Of a DNA stretch of 62,845 nt, positions 9,152 to 17,526 are shown in pieces. The DNA is taken from positions 1-62,845 of the forward strand of contig JBBSHY010000003.1 of NCBI GenBank assembly GCA_038232415.1. Reading direction: 5' to 3'. Position 1 is the first letter of the stretch, and every line of letters begins with the position of its first letter. The DNA comes from JBBRXZ01 sp038232415 (lineage in GTDB: Bacteria; Patescibacteriota; Saccharimonadia; Saccharimonadales; UBA4665). A program made the translations under genes and the position numbers. The notes under the pieces are model-generated. The model was not told where the DNA came from, searched no databases, and worked only from the letters and a program-made list of their open reading frames with translations.

Positions 9152-9745
9152 ATGAAACAACAAATAATTCGCGCCGCTGCTACTACAGTTCTGGGCCTCG
9201 GCCTTACTACTGGCTTTGCCGCAGCGCAGACGCAGACGGGCACGATCAGTGATACTGGTCCTAGCTCAAGCAACACGGTAAATGCGAACGACCAAAACAA
9301 TGCAAACTTTAACAACAATAACAACGTGAAGGTTAAAAACCACAGCGAGCAGACTGCTAACACCGGCTCTGCTAACACTAGCGGTAACACCAATGCCGGT
9401 AGCGCCAACAGCGGCTCTGCAAGCAACAGCAGCACTAGCACAAGTTCTGCATTTGTAAGCAATGGCTCAGGTGCAGCTGCTATGAGCGGTTGGGGTGGTG
9501 GCGGTAGCGGTGGATCAGGCTCCATCAACACCACTGGTCCTAACTCCAACAACACTGTGAACACAAGCTCACAGAACAATTGGAACCAGAACAACAACAA
9601 CAACCTGGAGGTTAAAAACCACAGCGAGCAGACTGCTAACTCCGGTTCTGCTAACGTTAGCGGCAACACCAACGGCGGCTCAGCCACCAGTGGTAGCAGC
9701 TCTAACACTAACAACACCAGCAGCACAGTCAACGTTACTAACTAA
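9152..9745 (+). CDS. Secreted Asn-rich two-repeat surface protein (amyloid-like candidate)
   Basis: Translation starts at 9152, because GGGAGG (9141-9146) sits 5 nt upstream and overlaps the alternative GTG at 9146. A signal peptide (residues 1-25, cleavage near FAAA) precedes two copies of a repeat of about 67 residues (32-98 and 125-191), linked by a Gly-rich segment. Each copy follows the plan TGPxSxNTVN, an Asn run, VKNHSEQTAN, then SGSAN-SGNTNxGSA. There is no anchor or catalytic domain. Asn/Gln/Ser/Gly-rich tandem repeats with regular Val spacing resemble curli-type or beta-solenoid fibre subunits. That reading is an inference; no known family was recognised. The same repeat occurs in the proteins at 9907 and 13842. 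Confidence 0.75.
   Translation: MKQQIIRAAATTVLGLGLTTGFAAAQTQTGTISDTGPSSSNTVNANDQNNANFNNNNNVKVKNHSEQTANTGSANTSGNTNAGSANSGSASNSSTSTSSAFVSNGSGAAAMSGWGGGGSGGSGSINTTGPNSNNTVNTSSQNNWNQNNNNNLEVKNHSEQTANSGSANVSGNTNGGSATSGSSSNTNNTSSTVNVTN
9245..9724 (+). repeat. Two tandem coding repeats with a 32-nt identical block
   Basis: Unit 1 covers about 9245-9445 and unit 2 about 9524-9724. A 32-nt block is identical at 9330-9361 and 9609-9640 and encodes the VKNHSEQTAN segment. Identity at the DNA level, in an otherwise diverged pair, points to recent duplication or gene conversion. Confidence 0.8.
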
Positions 9746-9769
9746 TAGATTAGTAGTATCGTTTGATTA

Positions 9770-9854
9770 AGGTTGCCTTGCGAGAGCAACCTGGGAGAAG
9801 GGTCTGCCTGAAAAGGCCCTTCTCCACCCAGTTATTCCGTTACGAAAAGGGTGG
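9770..9854 (+). other. Three adjacent RNA hairpins in the leader of the large repeat protein
   Basis: AGGTTGC/GCAACCT pairs at 9770-9792. GGAGAAGG/CCTTCTCC pairs at 9794-9825 with an inner GCCT/AGGC stem. CCACCC/GGGTGG pairs at 9824-9854 and shares two bases with the second stem, so hairpins 2 and 3 are partly exclusive. None is followed by a U-run. The group lies 24 nt after one stop and 52 nt before the next ATG. A structured leader, an mRNA-processing site or a small RNA are all possible. Confidence 0.55.
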
Positions 9855-9906
9855 TGGCAGTCGACTTAATATCTGTAAAACACAGCAAACCACTTGGAGG
9901 TAATTT

Positions 9907-11988
9907 ATGGTAAGAACTCGAAACCCATTACAGGTGAGAGTAGTCAGCGTAGGTAGCAAACTTATTGCTGTCTTGACCATCGCGTTTTTACCATTGACAA
10001 TCTCTATATCCGCCCATGCGGAATGCGTACCGCCGCCGGATCCCGGTCCCGGTATCCATCATCCGGTGGGTTCCGATGCCGCCGCTTTCACTTATAATTG
10101 CAACAACGATCTCTGGGAAAGTGCTCACTACATATATAATCCCTCTACCGGCGAGACAACACCAACCCCTCAACCTACCTATACTTTTAATGCAGCTACA
10201 GGCGCTTATGATTATTCAATTTGGGTTTACAATGCCCCTTCAGCTGCTTACTATGCCGTCGCTAAGTCTACAGCTAGCCCTCCGGCAGGTGCGAACGTTG
10301 TTGGCGGTCCAACCGTTAATGGCATCGGCAACACTGGTGCGGATTCGAACAACACCATCAATAACAATGGCGGGTCAGGCGGCAATAGTATCAACAACAC
10401 CGGTACCGGCTCCAATAATACTGTCAACGGCTCGGGCAACAATAATTTCAACGGCAATAACAATACCGGTGTTAATGTCACTAATAATCTGAACGCTAGC
10501 GCTAACACCGGTAGCGCTCTAGTCCTTGGAAATACCGTGGCTGGCAGTGCCGCTTCCGGCGATGCCCAGAATATCGCTAATGTCGTGAATATGCTTCAGT
10601 CTTCCAGCAACGCTGTGGGCGGCAATATGGTTACCTTTGTGGCCAACATCGACGGCAACGTAAACGGCGACCTGATGCTTGACCCTTCGGTAATCCGCCA
10701 AATTCAGCCAGCCTCAGGCACTAATAATACTACGCTTAACAATTCGGTCGACGCTAGCATAAATAACACTATAGACTTGTCAGCTAACAGTGGTGAGGCC
10801 AAAGCATCAAATAACACTCATGGCGGCGGCGCTACCAGCGGCAATGCCAGGACAATCGCCAATGTTGTCAACATGATTAATTCCGCTGTTACCAGCGGCA
10901 AATCATTTATGGGCGTTATAAACATCAACGGCAACTTAAATGGCGACATTCTGTTGCCGCCTGACTTCATCGATCAGTTAATCGCTGCTAACGTACCGAC
11001 GGTTAATATAATTGCCGACACCGGCCCAAGTTCAAACAACACCGTAAACAATAACGGTTCTAACAATACCAACGTGAACAATACCAATAACCTGGGCATA
11101 AATAATAACGTCAATTCCAATGTTAGTAGCGGTACAGCTAATGTAAGCGATAATACTCATGGCGGCAATGCCACCAGCGGTTCTGCTAAAACCAGTATTA
11201 CTGCCTTCAACTTAACTGGCAGCAATGTGGTCGGCAGCAATGACATGCTGGTCTTTGTGAATGTAGCCGGAGGCAGGTGGGTCGGCCTGATAGTAAATGC
11301 GCCCGCGGGGGCCACAGCGGCTGAACTGGGCGGCGGTATAGTTACCAACACCGGACCTGGCTCCAACAACACCGTTAATCAAAGTGGCTCAAACAACACG
11401 AACATTAACAATACCGCAAGCCACAAGATTAATAACAACATCAAAACTGCGGCGCATTCCGGCGACGCCAGCGTCGATCATAACACCACTGGCGGTAACG
11501 CCCGGTCCGGCGACGCTGATAGCGCCGTCAACCTCTTAAACGTGGAGAATAGCAGCCTAACTTTGTCTAACTGGTTCGGCATCTTGTTCATCAATGTCTT
11601 TGGCACCTGGAACGGCAGTTTCGGCATTAACACCAGTGCTGGTGACCCGATAACTGCAGCAGCCAATACTGCAGCCATGGCCGGTGGTGCCGAACAGGCT
11701 TTTAGTTTCGCGCCGAATAATGGCGGCGGCAACGGTTCAGGCTCAAGCGGCAACCATTTCTTCTTCGCCCCCTCGACCGCATCTGGTGGAGGTGGCAACA
11801 GCATCAGTAATTCCGGCCCGGCATCTTCTAATTCAATACTTGCGGCTGCTATCAAAGCTAACAAAGCTAAAATTCCCGCTGCTCCAGGCCATATAAATTG
11901 GTTAGTAATAATCGTCAGCGGCACCATATTTGTCGCCTCCATGGTTGGTGACAGGTTTTACTTCTCATCCCGCCGATCCCGAGCTTAA
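9907..11988 (+). CDS. Large Asn/Gly-rich repeat surface protein with C-terminal membrane anchor
   Basis: This 693-residue protein starts after TTGGAGG (9895-9901). It has a signal peptide (cleavage near residue 38, SAHA), an N-terminal domain with a Cys pair (40, 65) and Tyr/Pro-rich sequence (about 40-135), then four repeats (about 162-250, 271-347, 367-460, 478-575). Each repeat combines TGPxSNNTVN, Asn-rich strands, NTxGGxAxSG and an aliphatic block ending in NxNGD or similar. A Gly/Ser linker, one membrane helix (about 663-681) and a basic tail RRSRA follow. IPAAPG before the helix resembles, but is not, an LPXTG signal. A role as a long adhesin or fibre base is inferred. No catalytic domain was recognised. 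Confidence 0.8.
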   Translation: MVRTRNPLQVRVVSVGSKLIAVLTIAFLPLTISISAHAECVPPPDPGPGIHHPVGSDAAAFTYNCNNDLWESAHYIYNPSTGETTPTPQPTYTFNAATGAYDYSIWVYNAPSAAYYAVAKSTASPPAGANVVGGPTVNGIGNTGADSNNTINNNGGSGGNSINNTGTGSNNTVNGSGNNNFNGNNNTGVNVTNNLNASANTGSALVLGNTVAGSAASGDAQNIANVVNMLQSSSNAVGGNMVTFVANIDGNVNGDLMLDPSVIRQIQPASGTNNTTLNNSVDASINNTIDLSANSGEAKASNNTHGGGATSGNARTIANVVNMINSAVTSGKSFMGVININGNLNGDILLPPDFIDQLIAANVPTVNIIADTGPSSNNTVNNNGSNNTNVNNTNNLGINNNVNSNVSSGTANVSDNTHGGNATSGSAKTSITAFNLTGSNVVGSNDMLVFVNVAGGRWVGLIVNAPAGATAAELGGGIVTNTGPGSNNTVNQSGSNNTNINNTASHKINNNIKTAAHSGDASVDHNTTGGNARSGDADSAVNLLNVENSSLTLSNWFGILFINVFGTWNGSFGINTSAGDPITAAANTAAMAGGAEQAFSFAPNNGGGNGSGSSGNHFFFAPSTASGGGGNSISNSGPASSNSILAAAIKANKAKIPAAPGHINWLVIIVSGTIFVASMVGDRFYFSSRRSRA
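10390..11631 (+). repeat. Four diverged coding repeats of the TGPxSNNTVN family
   Basis: Residues 162-575 of the protein at 9907 hold four units of about 77-98 residues. The first half is Asn-rich, and the second half holds GGxAxSG followed by an aliphatic strand region. The first half matches the repeats in the proteins at 9152 and 13842; the aliphatic second half is unique to this protein. Confidence 0.75.
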
Positions 11989-11999
11989 GTTTTAAGCTG

Positions 12000-13214
12000 C
12001 TATGTATGTATGCTGGGTTTTGATTTATTAGTGTTAGGTACTGGCACTAAGCTTCTAAGGACTACAAACAGCTGCACGAAGGATAATACGCAAAACATCC
12101 CGTATGTCACAGGGATGAGCAAACAGTAAGATAATTTCTGGCGTAAAGCTAATTGTTCATCGTCCCAAACTGCAAATACCAAGAAAATGCTCAGCAAGCC
12201 CACCAATACTACTAACAAAGTTGGTTGGTGGAGCTTAATAGCCAGATAAAGCAAATAAGCCATTATGAGAGGGATAAACAAAGCGGCAACGCCAACAATC
12301 ACGGCCAAAGGAAGTCGAAACCAGGTCAGTGATTTCTGATAACCATTATCGCGGGAAAAAAATATATGTCGCTGGTGGATGACCGCTTGCAAGCGTCTGA
12401 GTTGCAAATAATAGCGGCTCTTAAATAATGCGTAAAGGGATGAGGCAGGACGGTCATAAACTACCGAGTCACTCGCGTAACGGATTTGTGTGTTAGCCGG
12501 TAATGAGAGCAAATCGTGTTTAGATGCAGCCTTAGGTCCAAATAAATTATTGAAAGCCTTTTTGGTATACATAGCATTTTGGAGGGGCATGAGGTAACTG
12601 GAATTATATACGCTATCAACCTTTTGCCCCTTTGATAATAAAAGCTGTTCAAACTGCTTAAATAAGCTCGCAAGCCTATAGTCATGCCTCGTCTTAATAT
12701 TCAGACTTAAAACCGCGGTATCATCCTCAAGGTTAAAATGATTAACCGCGTTTCGGACGGTGTGTCTGTCAATCAAACTGCCAGCGTCGAGTAACAGAAC
12801 CAGGCCGCCACCGCCGTATTTTTTATAGCCTGCGGATATGTTGGCTAATCTAGGAGCCTGGACGTGTTTGGCATATAACTTAATATACTTTTTGGGATAT
12901 TCCCGGATAAGGCTTTTGACAGATTGCTTTGTGCCGTCTTGTGAAGCATTATCAACAATTATTATCTCAAGCTTGCGGTATGAGCTCCTCAATAGGCTTT
13001 TGACACACTTCTTAATGTAATGCCCATCGTCGCTACTGGTGACAATAACAGAGACTAAGGGACGGTTACGGTAACGGCTCGCGTGAGGGTGCTGCTGGAC
13101 TATTTTTTTCTGCTTAATCTGACGCATGTCATAAATAGTACTGCCTAAAACGTTCATTATGACCACGACCGAGGCTAAGATGCCGCTCGCCAGTAATAGT
13201 TGTTCAAATATCAT
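12000..13214 (-). CDS. Membrane GT2-like protein with degenerate catalytic motifs
   Basis: This 404-residue protein has one N-terminal helix, a GT-A-like domain (VSVIVTSSDDG at about residue 54; IIIVDNASQDGT) and about three C-terminal helices. The DxD motif reads DAGS rather than DADS, the expected ED motif reads KHDLL, and the QxxRW position reads QLRRL without Trp. The nucleotide-binding fold is recognisable, but these changes argue against ordinary processive synthase activity. It may use a different mechanism or be a non-catalytic partner. Its start overlaps the sortase stop by 4 nt (ATGA), so the two are translationally coupled. A role in glycosylating or anchoring the sortase substrate is an inference. 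Confidence 0.75.
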   Translation of the reverse strand: MIFEQLLLASGILASVVVIMNVLGSTIYDMRQIKQKKIVQQHPHASRYRNRPLVSVIVTSSDDGHYIKKCVKSLLRSSYRKLEIIIVDNASQDGTKQSVKSLIREYPKKYIKLYAKHVQAPRLANISAGYKKYGGGGLVLLLDAGSLIDRHTVRNAVNHFNLEDDTAVLSLNIKTRHDYRLASLFKQFEQLLLSKGQKVDSVYNSSYLMPLQNAMYTKKAFNNLFGPKAASKHDLLSLPANTQIRYASDSVVYDRPASSLYALFKSRYYLQLRRLQAVIHQRHIFFSRDNGYQKSLTWFRLPLAVIVGVAALFIPLIMAYLLYLAIKLHQPTLLVVLVGLLSIFLVFAVWDDEQLALRQKLSYCLLIPVTYGMFCVLSFVQLFVVLRSLVPVPNTNKSKPSIHT

Positions 13215-13819
13215 TGCACGACTTTATCGAACTTAAACCGGAACAATGTGCGCCATTCATCAATGCTGCCGGTACAGGTTTGGACCGTCAGCATTGGCGG
13301 CCCCTGGTAATCCAAAACAGATACGTCATCCGGAACCAGACTGGCGGCATCCTGAAAGTTATAAGAAAACACGTGGCCATTATCTGTATAAACTAGGGCT
13401 TGTGCCCCTACGGCAGGGGTAACATGCCGCAATGGCCCAAATACGTAATTGTTATTGTGGCCGTAAATGAAGGTATCGCCGCCCACGTTATTTGCCAAGG
13501 TGCTGACCATCGCGAATTGGGCATGATAGCCGCTGAGCGTCCAGGAACCGTCAGCGCTATTATAGTAGCCGGGGTCAATAGTTAGGTCAACTGCGGAAGC
13601 TGGGATAACTATGCGTACCGGCCGGCCGGAGATAACAATAACTCTTGGCCGAGTTGGCTGATATGGCGTTTGCGCGGTTTTAGCTAAGGCCGACGCCCGA
13701 ACGGCAAACGGCGGTGCCGGATGTATGACATACCATAAACAGGTGATTGTCAGCACATACAGCACCGCCGCTTTGGCATAAAAACGAACTCTCTGAATTC
13801 TGGAATGTTCGGCAGTCAT
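13211..13819 (-). CDS. Sortase (class D/E-like transpeptidase)
   Basis: This 202-residue protein has an N-terminal membrane anchor (about residues 15-33) and a sortase beta-barrel. The catalytic residues are visible: His121 in FIYGHNNN, Cys182 in LTVQTCTG, and Arg190 (or Arg194) in EWRTLFRF. Sortases cut LPXTG-type signals between Thr and Gly and attach the protein to the cell wall or to another subunit. AGGAG precedes the ATG. It lies 22 nt downstream of a gene whose product ends in LPATG plus helix plus basic tail, which is the obvious cognate substrate. It is followed by an overlapping GT2-like gene. Class assignment is tentative. Confidence 0.88.
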   Translation of the reverse strand: MTAEHSRIQRVRFYAKAAVLYVLTITCLWYVIHPAPPFAVRASALAKTAQTPYQPTRPRVIVISGRPVRIVIPASAVDLTIDPGYYNSADGSWTLSGYHAQFAMVSTLANNVGGDTFIYGHNNNYVFGPLRHVTPAVGAQALVYTDNGHVFSYNFQDAASLVPDDVSVLDYQGPPMLTVQTCTGSIDEWRTLFRFKFDKVVQ

Positions 13820-13841
13820 ACCACTCCTAAGCCACGTAATG

Positions 13842-14369
13842 CTACTTCAGCGCTTGGCGTCGGTAAGCCAGAAGGCCGAGTCGAGAAAGAACCATCGACC
13901 CGCCCAATACGCCGACACCAACCATAGCTGTGTCTACAGCCGTGTTGCTACCTGTTGCAGGCAAACCGGCTACACCTGCGGCACCCGCTCCGCCAGCAGG
14001 GTTAACAGCATTAGGCCCGCTAGAAGCTGCACCCTTACCACCACTTGGTGACGTTTTACTGCTCGAGCCGCTACCTGAGTTAACACTAGTGCTAGAGCTG
14101 TTGCTGTTGCTGCAGTTGCCAGACGTAGCGCTGCCGCCGTTCGTATTACCACTGTTGTTGGCACTACCTGTATTGCAACGCTGTTTGCTAGTATTATTTA
14201 CTTGGACATTGGTATTTGAATTTTGGTTAATATTATTGTTTCGGCTAGTATTTACATTGTTGTTTGAACCCGGACCGGTGTTACTTATACTACCATTGGC
14301 TGCTGCTACACCAACCAATAGGCTAGCACCAACAACTGAGGTTGATAAGATTTGTAATAACTTTCTCAC
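13842..14369 (-). CDS. LPATG-anchored Asn-rich repeat surface protein (sortase substrate)
   Basis: The GTG start at 14369 follows a GGGGGAAG Shine-Dalgarno-like run. A signal peptide (to about residue 24) leads into one copy of the shared repeat (about 27-95: SNTGPGSNNNVN, Asn-rich strands, NTGSANNSGNTNGGSATSG), a Ser/Gly/Pro linker, then a complete sorting signal: LPATG at 136-140, a hydrophobic helix (about 145-166) and the tail RRQALK. Two Cys (65, 86) inside the repeat could form a disulfide. It is most likely displayed on the wall by the neighbouring sortase. Sharing the repeat with the two longer proteins suggests that it anchors or nucleates them; this is inference. Confidence 0.85.
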   Translation of the reverse strand: MRKLLQILSTSVVGASLLVGVAAANGSISNTGPGSNNNVNTSRNNNINQNSNTNVQVNNTSKQRCNTGSANNSGNTNGGSATSGNCSNSNSSSTSVNSGSGSSSKTSPSGGKGAASSGPNAVNPAGGAGAAGVAGLPATGSNTAVDTAMVGVGVLGGSMVLSRLGLLAYRRQALK

Positions 14370-14510
14370 TTTATACTTCCCCCTACTTATTAATTACCTT
14401 ATTATTTATATACCACTTTCACAATAATGACAATAGGTAAATCTTATTGTATACATAAGCATTATGATTGATCTATTCTTAGTTGCAGGCAAGAAATTCA
14501 GCGTCAATGT

Positions 14511-14516
14511 TATAAT
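14511..14516 (+). promoter_or_regulatory. -10 hexamer TATAAT for gnd
   Basis: A perfect TATAAT lies 32 nt before the gnd ATG, and AAGG (14541-14544) serves as a weak ribosome binding site. No good -35 was found at 17 nt. Unlike many genes here, this one would have a conventional leader. Confidence 0.5.
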
Positions 14517-14548
14517 CATTAAGGTAATTGAAGAGTCATGAAGGTTAA

Positions 14549-16015
14549 ATGAAAACAGATAGCGAGCCGCAAGGCGACATAGCAGTTATTGGTTTGGCGG
14601 TGATGGGGCAGAACCTGATCATGAACATGAACGATCATGGTTTCAGGGTCGTGGCTTTTAACCGCACTGCTAGTAAGGTGGACGCTTTTTTGGCTAATGA
14701 GGCAAAAGGCTCACAGGTGATTGGGGCGCAATCCATAGAAGAGATGGTTAGCCAGCTTAAGAAGCCGCGGCGGGTAATGCTGATGGTTAAGGCGGGCGAA
14801 GCTGTGGACCAGACAATTGAACACTTACTGCCTTACCTAGAGGCCGGTGACATTATAATAGACGGCGGTAATTCGCTCTTTTCAGATACCGCCAGACGTG
14901 TGGACTATATAGAATCGAAAGGCCTATACTACATTGGTACAGGCGTATCCGGCGGCGAAGAGGGTGCCAGAAACGGGCCCTCGATCATGCCCGGCGGCTC
15001 ACCGGCAGCGTGGCCACACGTCAAAGACATTTTCCAGACGATAGCCGCCAAAGTCGAGGATGGTTCACCATGCTGCGAGTGGGTGGGCGAGGGTGGTGCC
15101 GGACATTACGTAAAGATGGTACATAATGGCATCGAATACGGCGACGAACAGCTGATTTGCGAAGCCTACCAGCTTTTGAAAGATCACCTTGGGCTCCCTG
15201 CTAATGAAATTGCGTCTGTATTTGCCGAGTGGAATAAAGGCGAGCTAGACAGTTTCCTAATACATATCACGGCGGAGATTCTGGCTTATCAAGATACACA
15301 CGGTACGCCTTTATTAAATAATATCCTGGATGCAGCCGGCCAAAAAGGCACAGGCAAATGGACAGTCATTAACTCGGCTGAATTAGGGCAACCGGCAACT
15401 TTGATAAGTGAAGCTTTGTATGCCCGCTTTGTCTCGGCTCTCAAGGAGGAGCGTGTAATCGCCGCCAAAACATTAAGCGGACCGCCAGCGGTATCAAGTG
15501 AGGATGCTTCTACTTTTACTGAGAATATTCGCCAGGCACTCTACGCCTCAAAGATTGTCAGTTACGCTCAGGGTTACATGTTAATGCGTGCTGCTGCCGC
15601 TGAGTATGGCTGGGACTTAAATTACGGCGGTATTGCCCTTATGTGGCGCGGCGGCTGCATTATTCGCAGCCGGTTCCTGGGTGACATCAAAAACGCCTAT
15701 GACAGAAATACGGCGCTTACGAATTTATTGCTTGACCCGTTCTTCGTAAAGGCCCTCGAAACTTGCCAGGCTTCTTGGAGAAAAGTTATCGCAAGCGCCG
15801 TGCAGGCAGGCATACCTGTACCGGCTATGAGCACAGCTCTGGCCTTTTATGACGCCTACCGCAGCGATCGTCTGCCAGCCAACTTGTTGCAAGCTCAGCG
15901 TGATTACTTTGGCGCGCACACCTATGAACGTATCGATAAGCCCCGAGGGGAATTTTTTCACACCAACTGGACAGGCCACGGCGGCACCACCAGCTCCAGC
16001 AGTTATAACGCTTAG
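14549..16015 (+). CDS. gnd: 6-phosphogluconate dehydrogenase, decarboxylating
   Basis: The enzyme oxidises 6-phosphogluconate to ribulose 5-phosphate with release of CO2 and NAD(P)H in the pentose phosphate pathway. At 488 residues it has the length of the long homodimeric form. The Rossmann motif is GLAVMGQNL near the N-terminus, followed by IDGGNS, the substrate signature GVSGGEEGARNGPSIMPGG, and the catalytic KMVHNGIEYGD. The C-terminal helical domain ends with HTNWTGHGG, typical of the family. The gene converges with PEP carboxylase, overlapping by 4 nt. In a small genome it would supply ribose phosphate and reducing power. Identification is firm. Confidence 0.96.
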   Translation: MKTDSEPQGDIAVIGLAVMGQNLIMNMNDHGFRVVAFNRTASKVDAFLANEAKGSQVIGAQSIEEMVSQLKKPRRVMLMVKAGEAVDQTIEHLLPYLEAGDIIIDGGNSLFSDTARRVDYIESKGLYYIGTGVSGGEEGARNGPSIMPGGSPAAWPHVKDIFQTIAAKVEDGSPCCEWVGEGGAGHYVKMVHNGIEYGDEQLICEAYQLLKDHLGLPANEIASVFAEWNKGELDSFLIHITAEILAYQDTHGTPLLNNILDAAGQKGTGKWTVINSAELGQPATLISEALYARFVSALKEERVIAAKTLSGPPAVSSEDASTFTENIRQALYASKIVSYAQGYMLMRAAAAEYGWDLNYGGIALMWRGGCIIRSRFLGDIKNAYDRNTALTNLLLDPFFVKALETCQASWRKVIASAVQAGIPVPAMSTALAFYDAYRSDRLPANLLQAQRDYFGAHTYERIDKPRGEFFHTNWTGHGGTTSSSSYNA

Positions 16016-17526
16016 CCCAGGCTTCTACGCAGGACAGACATCTCAGTGATCAGCTCGCTGCCCTTAGAGATATCCTCCATTGAGCTAAGCTGATTGCTAA
16101 GCTCCTGGTGCTTAAGTTCGTCTTCGGATTGCGGACCTAGGTGGACATCCAAAATTTTTTCCGTTTCATAGATATCTGTCTGTATATCTTCCCAGGCCGG
16201 ATTGCCCCCCGCGAATTTGGCAAGATTATCGCGGTTAAGATACCGGCCGGCAGCTTCGAAGTCGGCAGCTATGTTTGGATACTCCGCCTTAAGTAATTCC
16301 AACTCTGCTTCACTTAATCCTCTAAGCGTGCGGCCAAAGCCGATGAATTCCGGCGGCACTCCTATGGAATAAAAACCGGCCGTAAAAGTGATCGCCCTCG
16401 GCAAAGTTTGCTCGCCCATCGAACGGGAATAAGCCCCCAAGCCGATGTGCTGGCGGCGGTCCCGACGCCTTGGCACAGCTTTGAAAATAGGTTGCATGCC
16501 GCCGGCAATGTCCGCTATGGTTTGCTTATAGAACTTCGCCGATTCTTTGGCGATTGCTATCAGCTGTTCCTGCTTTTTGGAATCGATAATTTTAGGCTTG
16601 GTATGGGGCAGGTCCTGCTCAAGTCTGGCTATAGCTGATCTGACCTTTGCTTTGGAATGGTCGTAACGGAAAGATGACTGGACAGTAACGGTGCGCACAC
16701 CTGGAAACTCTGTTAAAAAACGCTCAATTTTTATGCTTTCCGGTGACAGGCCTCCCCGGAAAAGTAAACTGCCGCAGCCCATAATCGGGAAAACCTTAAT
16801 GCCTGTCCGCTCGGAGAATTCATATAGCCTGGCCAGGGCAATTTTATTACCAAGCAGGCCGGCCAAAAAGCCGGAGGATAACGCCGAATCGGAGCAGGCC
16901 AGAAATGGCCTGATATAACCAGGCTGACGTCCAAAGTGCTGCTTATGCAGCTTCACGTACTCAGCCAGCAGATCGTCCACCGACAGTTGGCTTTCAACAC
17001 TTTCTACAAGCGGTATCATTTCCAGGTGCTCATCGTTGGCCGGTTGATTGGGCATGAATTCCTTAGCCTTAAACCGAGCCAGACGCCCAAATAGCTTCTG
17101 CATATGAAGTATCTGGTCGGCGCTTTCTGTCATCGGTAAAATAATCTCAAATAGTGGTTTGTCGTGAAACTTCAGATCGCGGGCAAAGTCTTGGCCGCTT
17201 AAGATTACCGTCATGGCTTGAAGTAAATTGTAGCCTTTCTCCTCCCAGATGTTAGGTATGCGAAAGGTCAGGAATTTATCACAGCCCAGCTGGTGACCGG
17301 CAAAATAGTCGTGATGGTCGGTGAACAGACGGTCAATAACGGCGGCATCGGCATGCTTACCCTCCCAGTCCCACATATACTCGCCGACATCAAGGTCTTC
17401 AAAGCAGGCAACTGCCTCTGTAATTTCCTGATAAGCGCTTACGAACGGACTGCCGGATTTGTCCCAGTAGGGCGCAAGTGCATTATCAGGATGCTGTGTA
17501 GCCATAGTGCCGGGTATTTTTCTCAT
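16012..17526 (-). CDS. ppcA: Archaeal-type phosphoenolpyruvate carboxylase
   Basis: This 504-residue protein begins with the diagnostic IPGTMATQHPDN of the short archaeal-type PEPC family (about 500 residues, against about 900 for the bacterial form). It converts PEP and bicarbonate to oxaloacetate. Further family motifs are the conserved SGFLAGLLGNKIAL region, MGCGSLLFRGGLSP and TVTVQSSFRYDH. The upstream aminotransferase ends in a 1-nt overlap with its start, so the pair form an operon and oxaloacetate is probably passed straight to aspartate. This family is known from archaea, clostridia and several CPR genomes, so horizontal origin is plausible. Confidence 0.93.
   Translation of the reverse strand: MRKIPGTMATQHPDNALAPYWDKSGSPFVSAYQEITEAVACFEDLDVGEYMWDWEGKHADAAVIDRLFTDHHDYFAGHQLGCDKFLTFRIPNIWEEKGYNLLQAMTVILSGQDFARDLKFHDKPLFEIILPMTESADQILHMQKLFGRLARFKAKEFMPNQPANDEHLEMIPLVESVESQLSVDDLLAEYVKLHKQHFGRQPGYIRPFLACSDSALSSGFLAGLLGNKIALARLYEFSERTGIKVFPIMGCGSLLFRGGLSPESIKIERFLTEFPGVRTVTVQSSFRYDHSKAKVRSAIARLEQDLPHTKPKIIDSKKQEQLIAIAKESAKFYKQTIADIAGGMQPIFKAVPRRRDRRQHIGLGAYSRSMGEQTLPRAITFTAGFYSIGVPPEFIGFGRTLRGLSEAELELLKAEYPNIAADFEAAGRYLNRDNLAKFAGGNPAWEDIQTDIYETEKILDVHLGPQSEDELKHQELSNQLSSMEDISKGSELITEMSVLRRSLG

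Noticed and set aside
9100..9732. A 210-codon minus-strand open frame rich in Leu and Val
   Set aside because: It is the antisense image of the Asn/Ser/Gly-rich repeat gene at 9152; low-complexity AAC/AGC/GGT codons read backwards as Val/Leu/Ala. No ribosome binding site.
9794..9825. Hairpin 2 as an intrinsic terminator
   Set aside because: No U-run follows on either strand.
13930..14427. A 165-codon plus-strand open frame opposite the LPATG gene
   Set aside because: It is again antisense to a low-complexity repeat gene that has a signal peptide and sorting signal; the Leu-rich composition is a mirror artefact.
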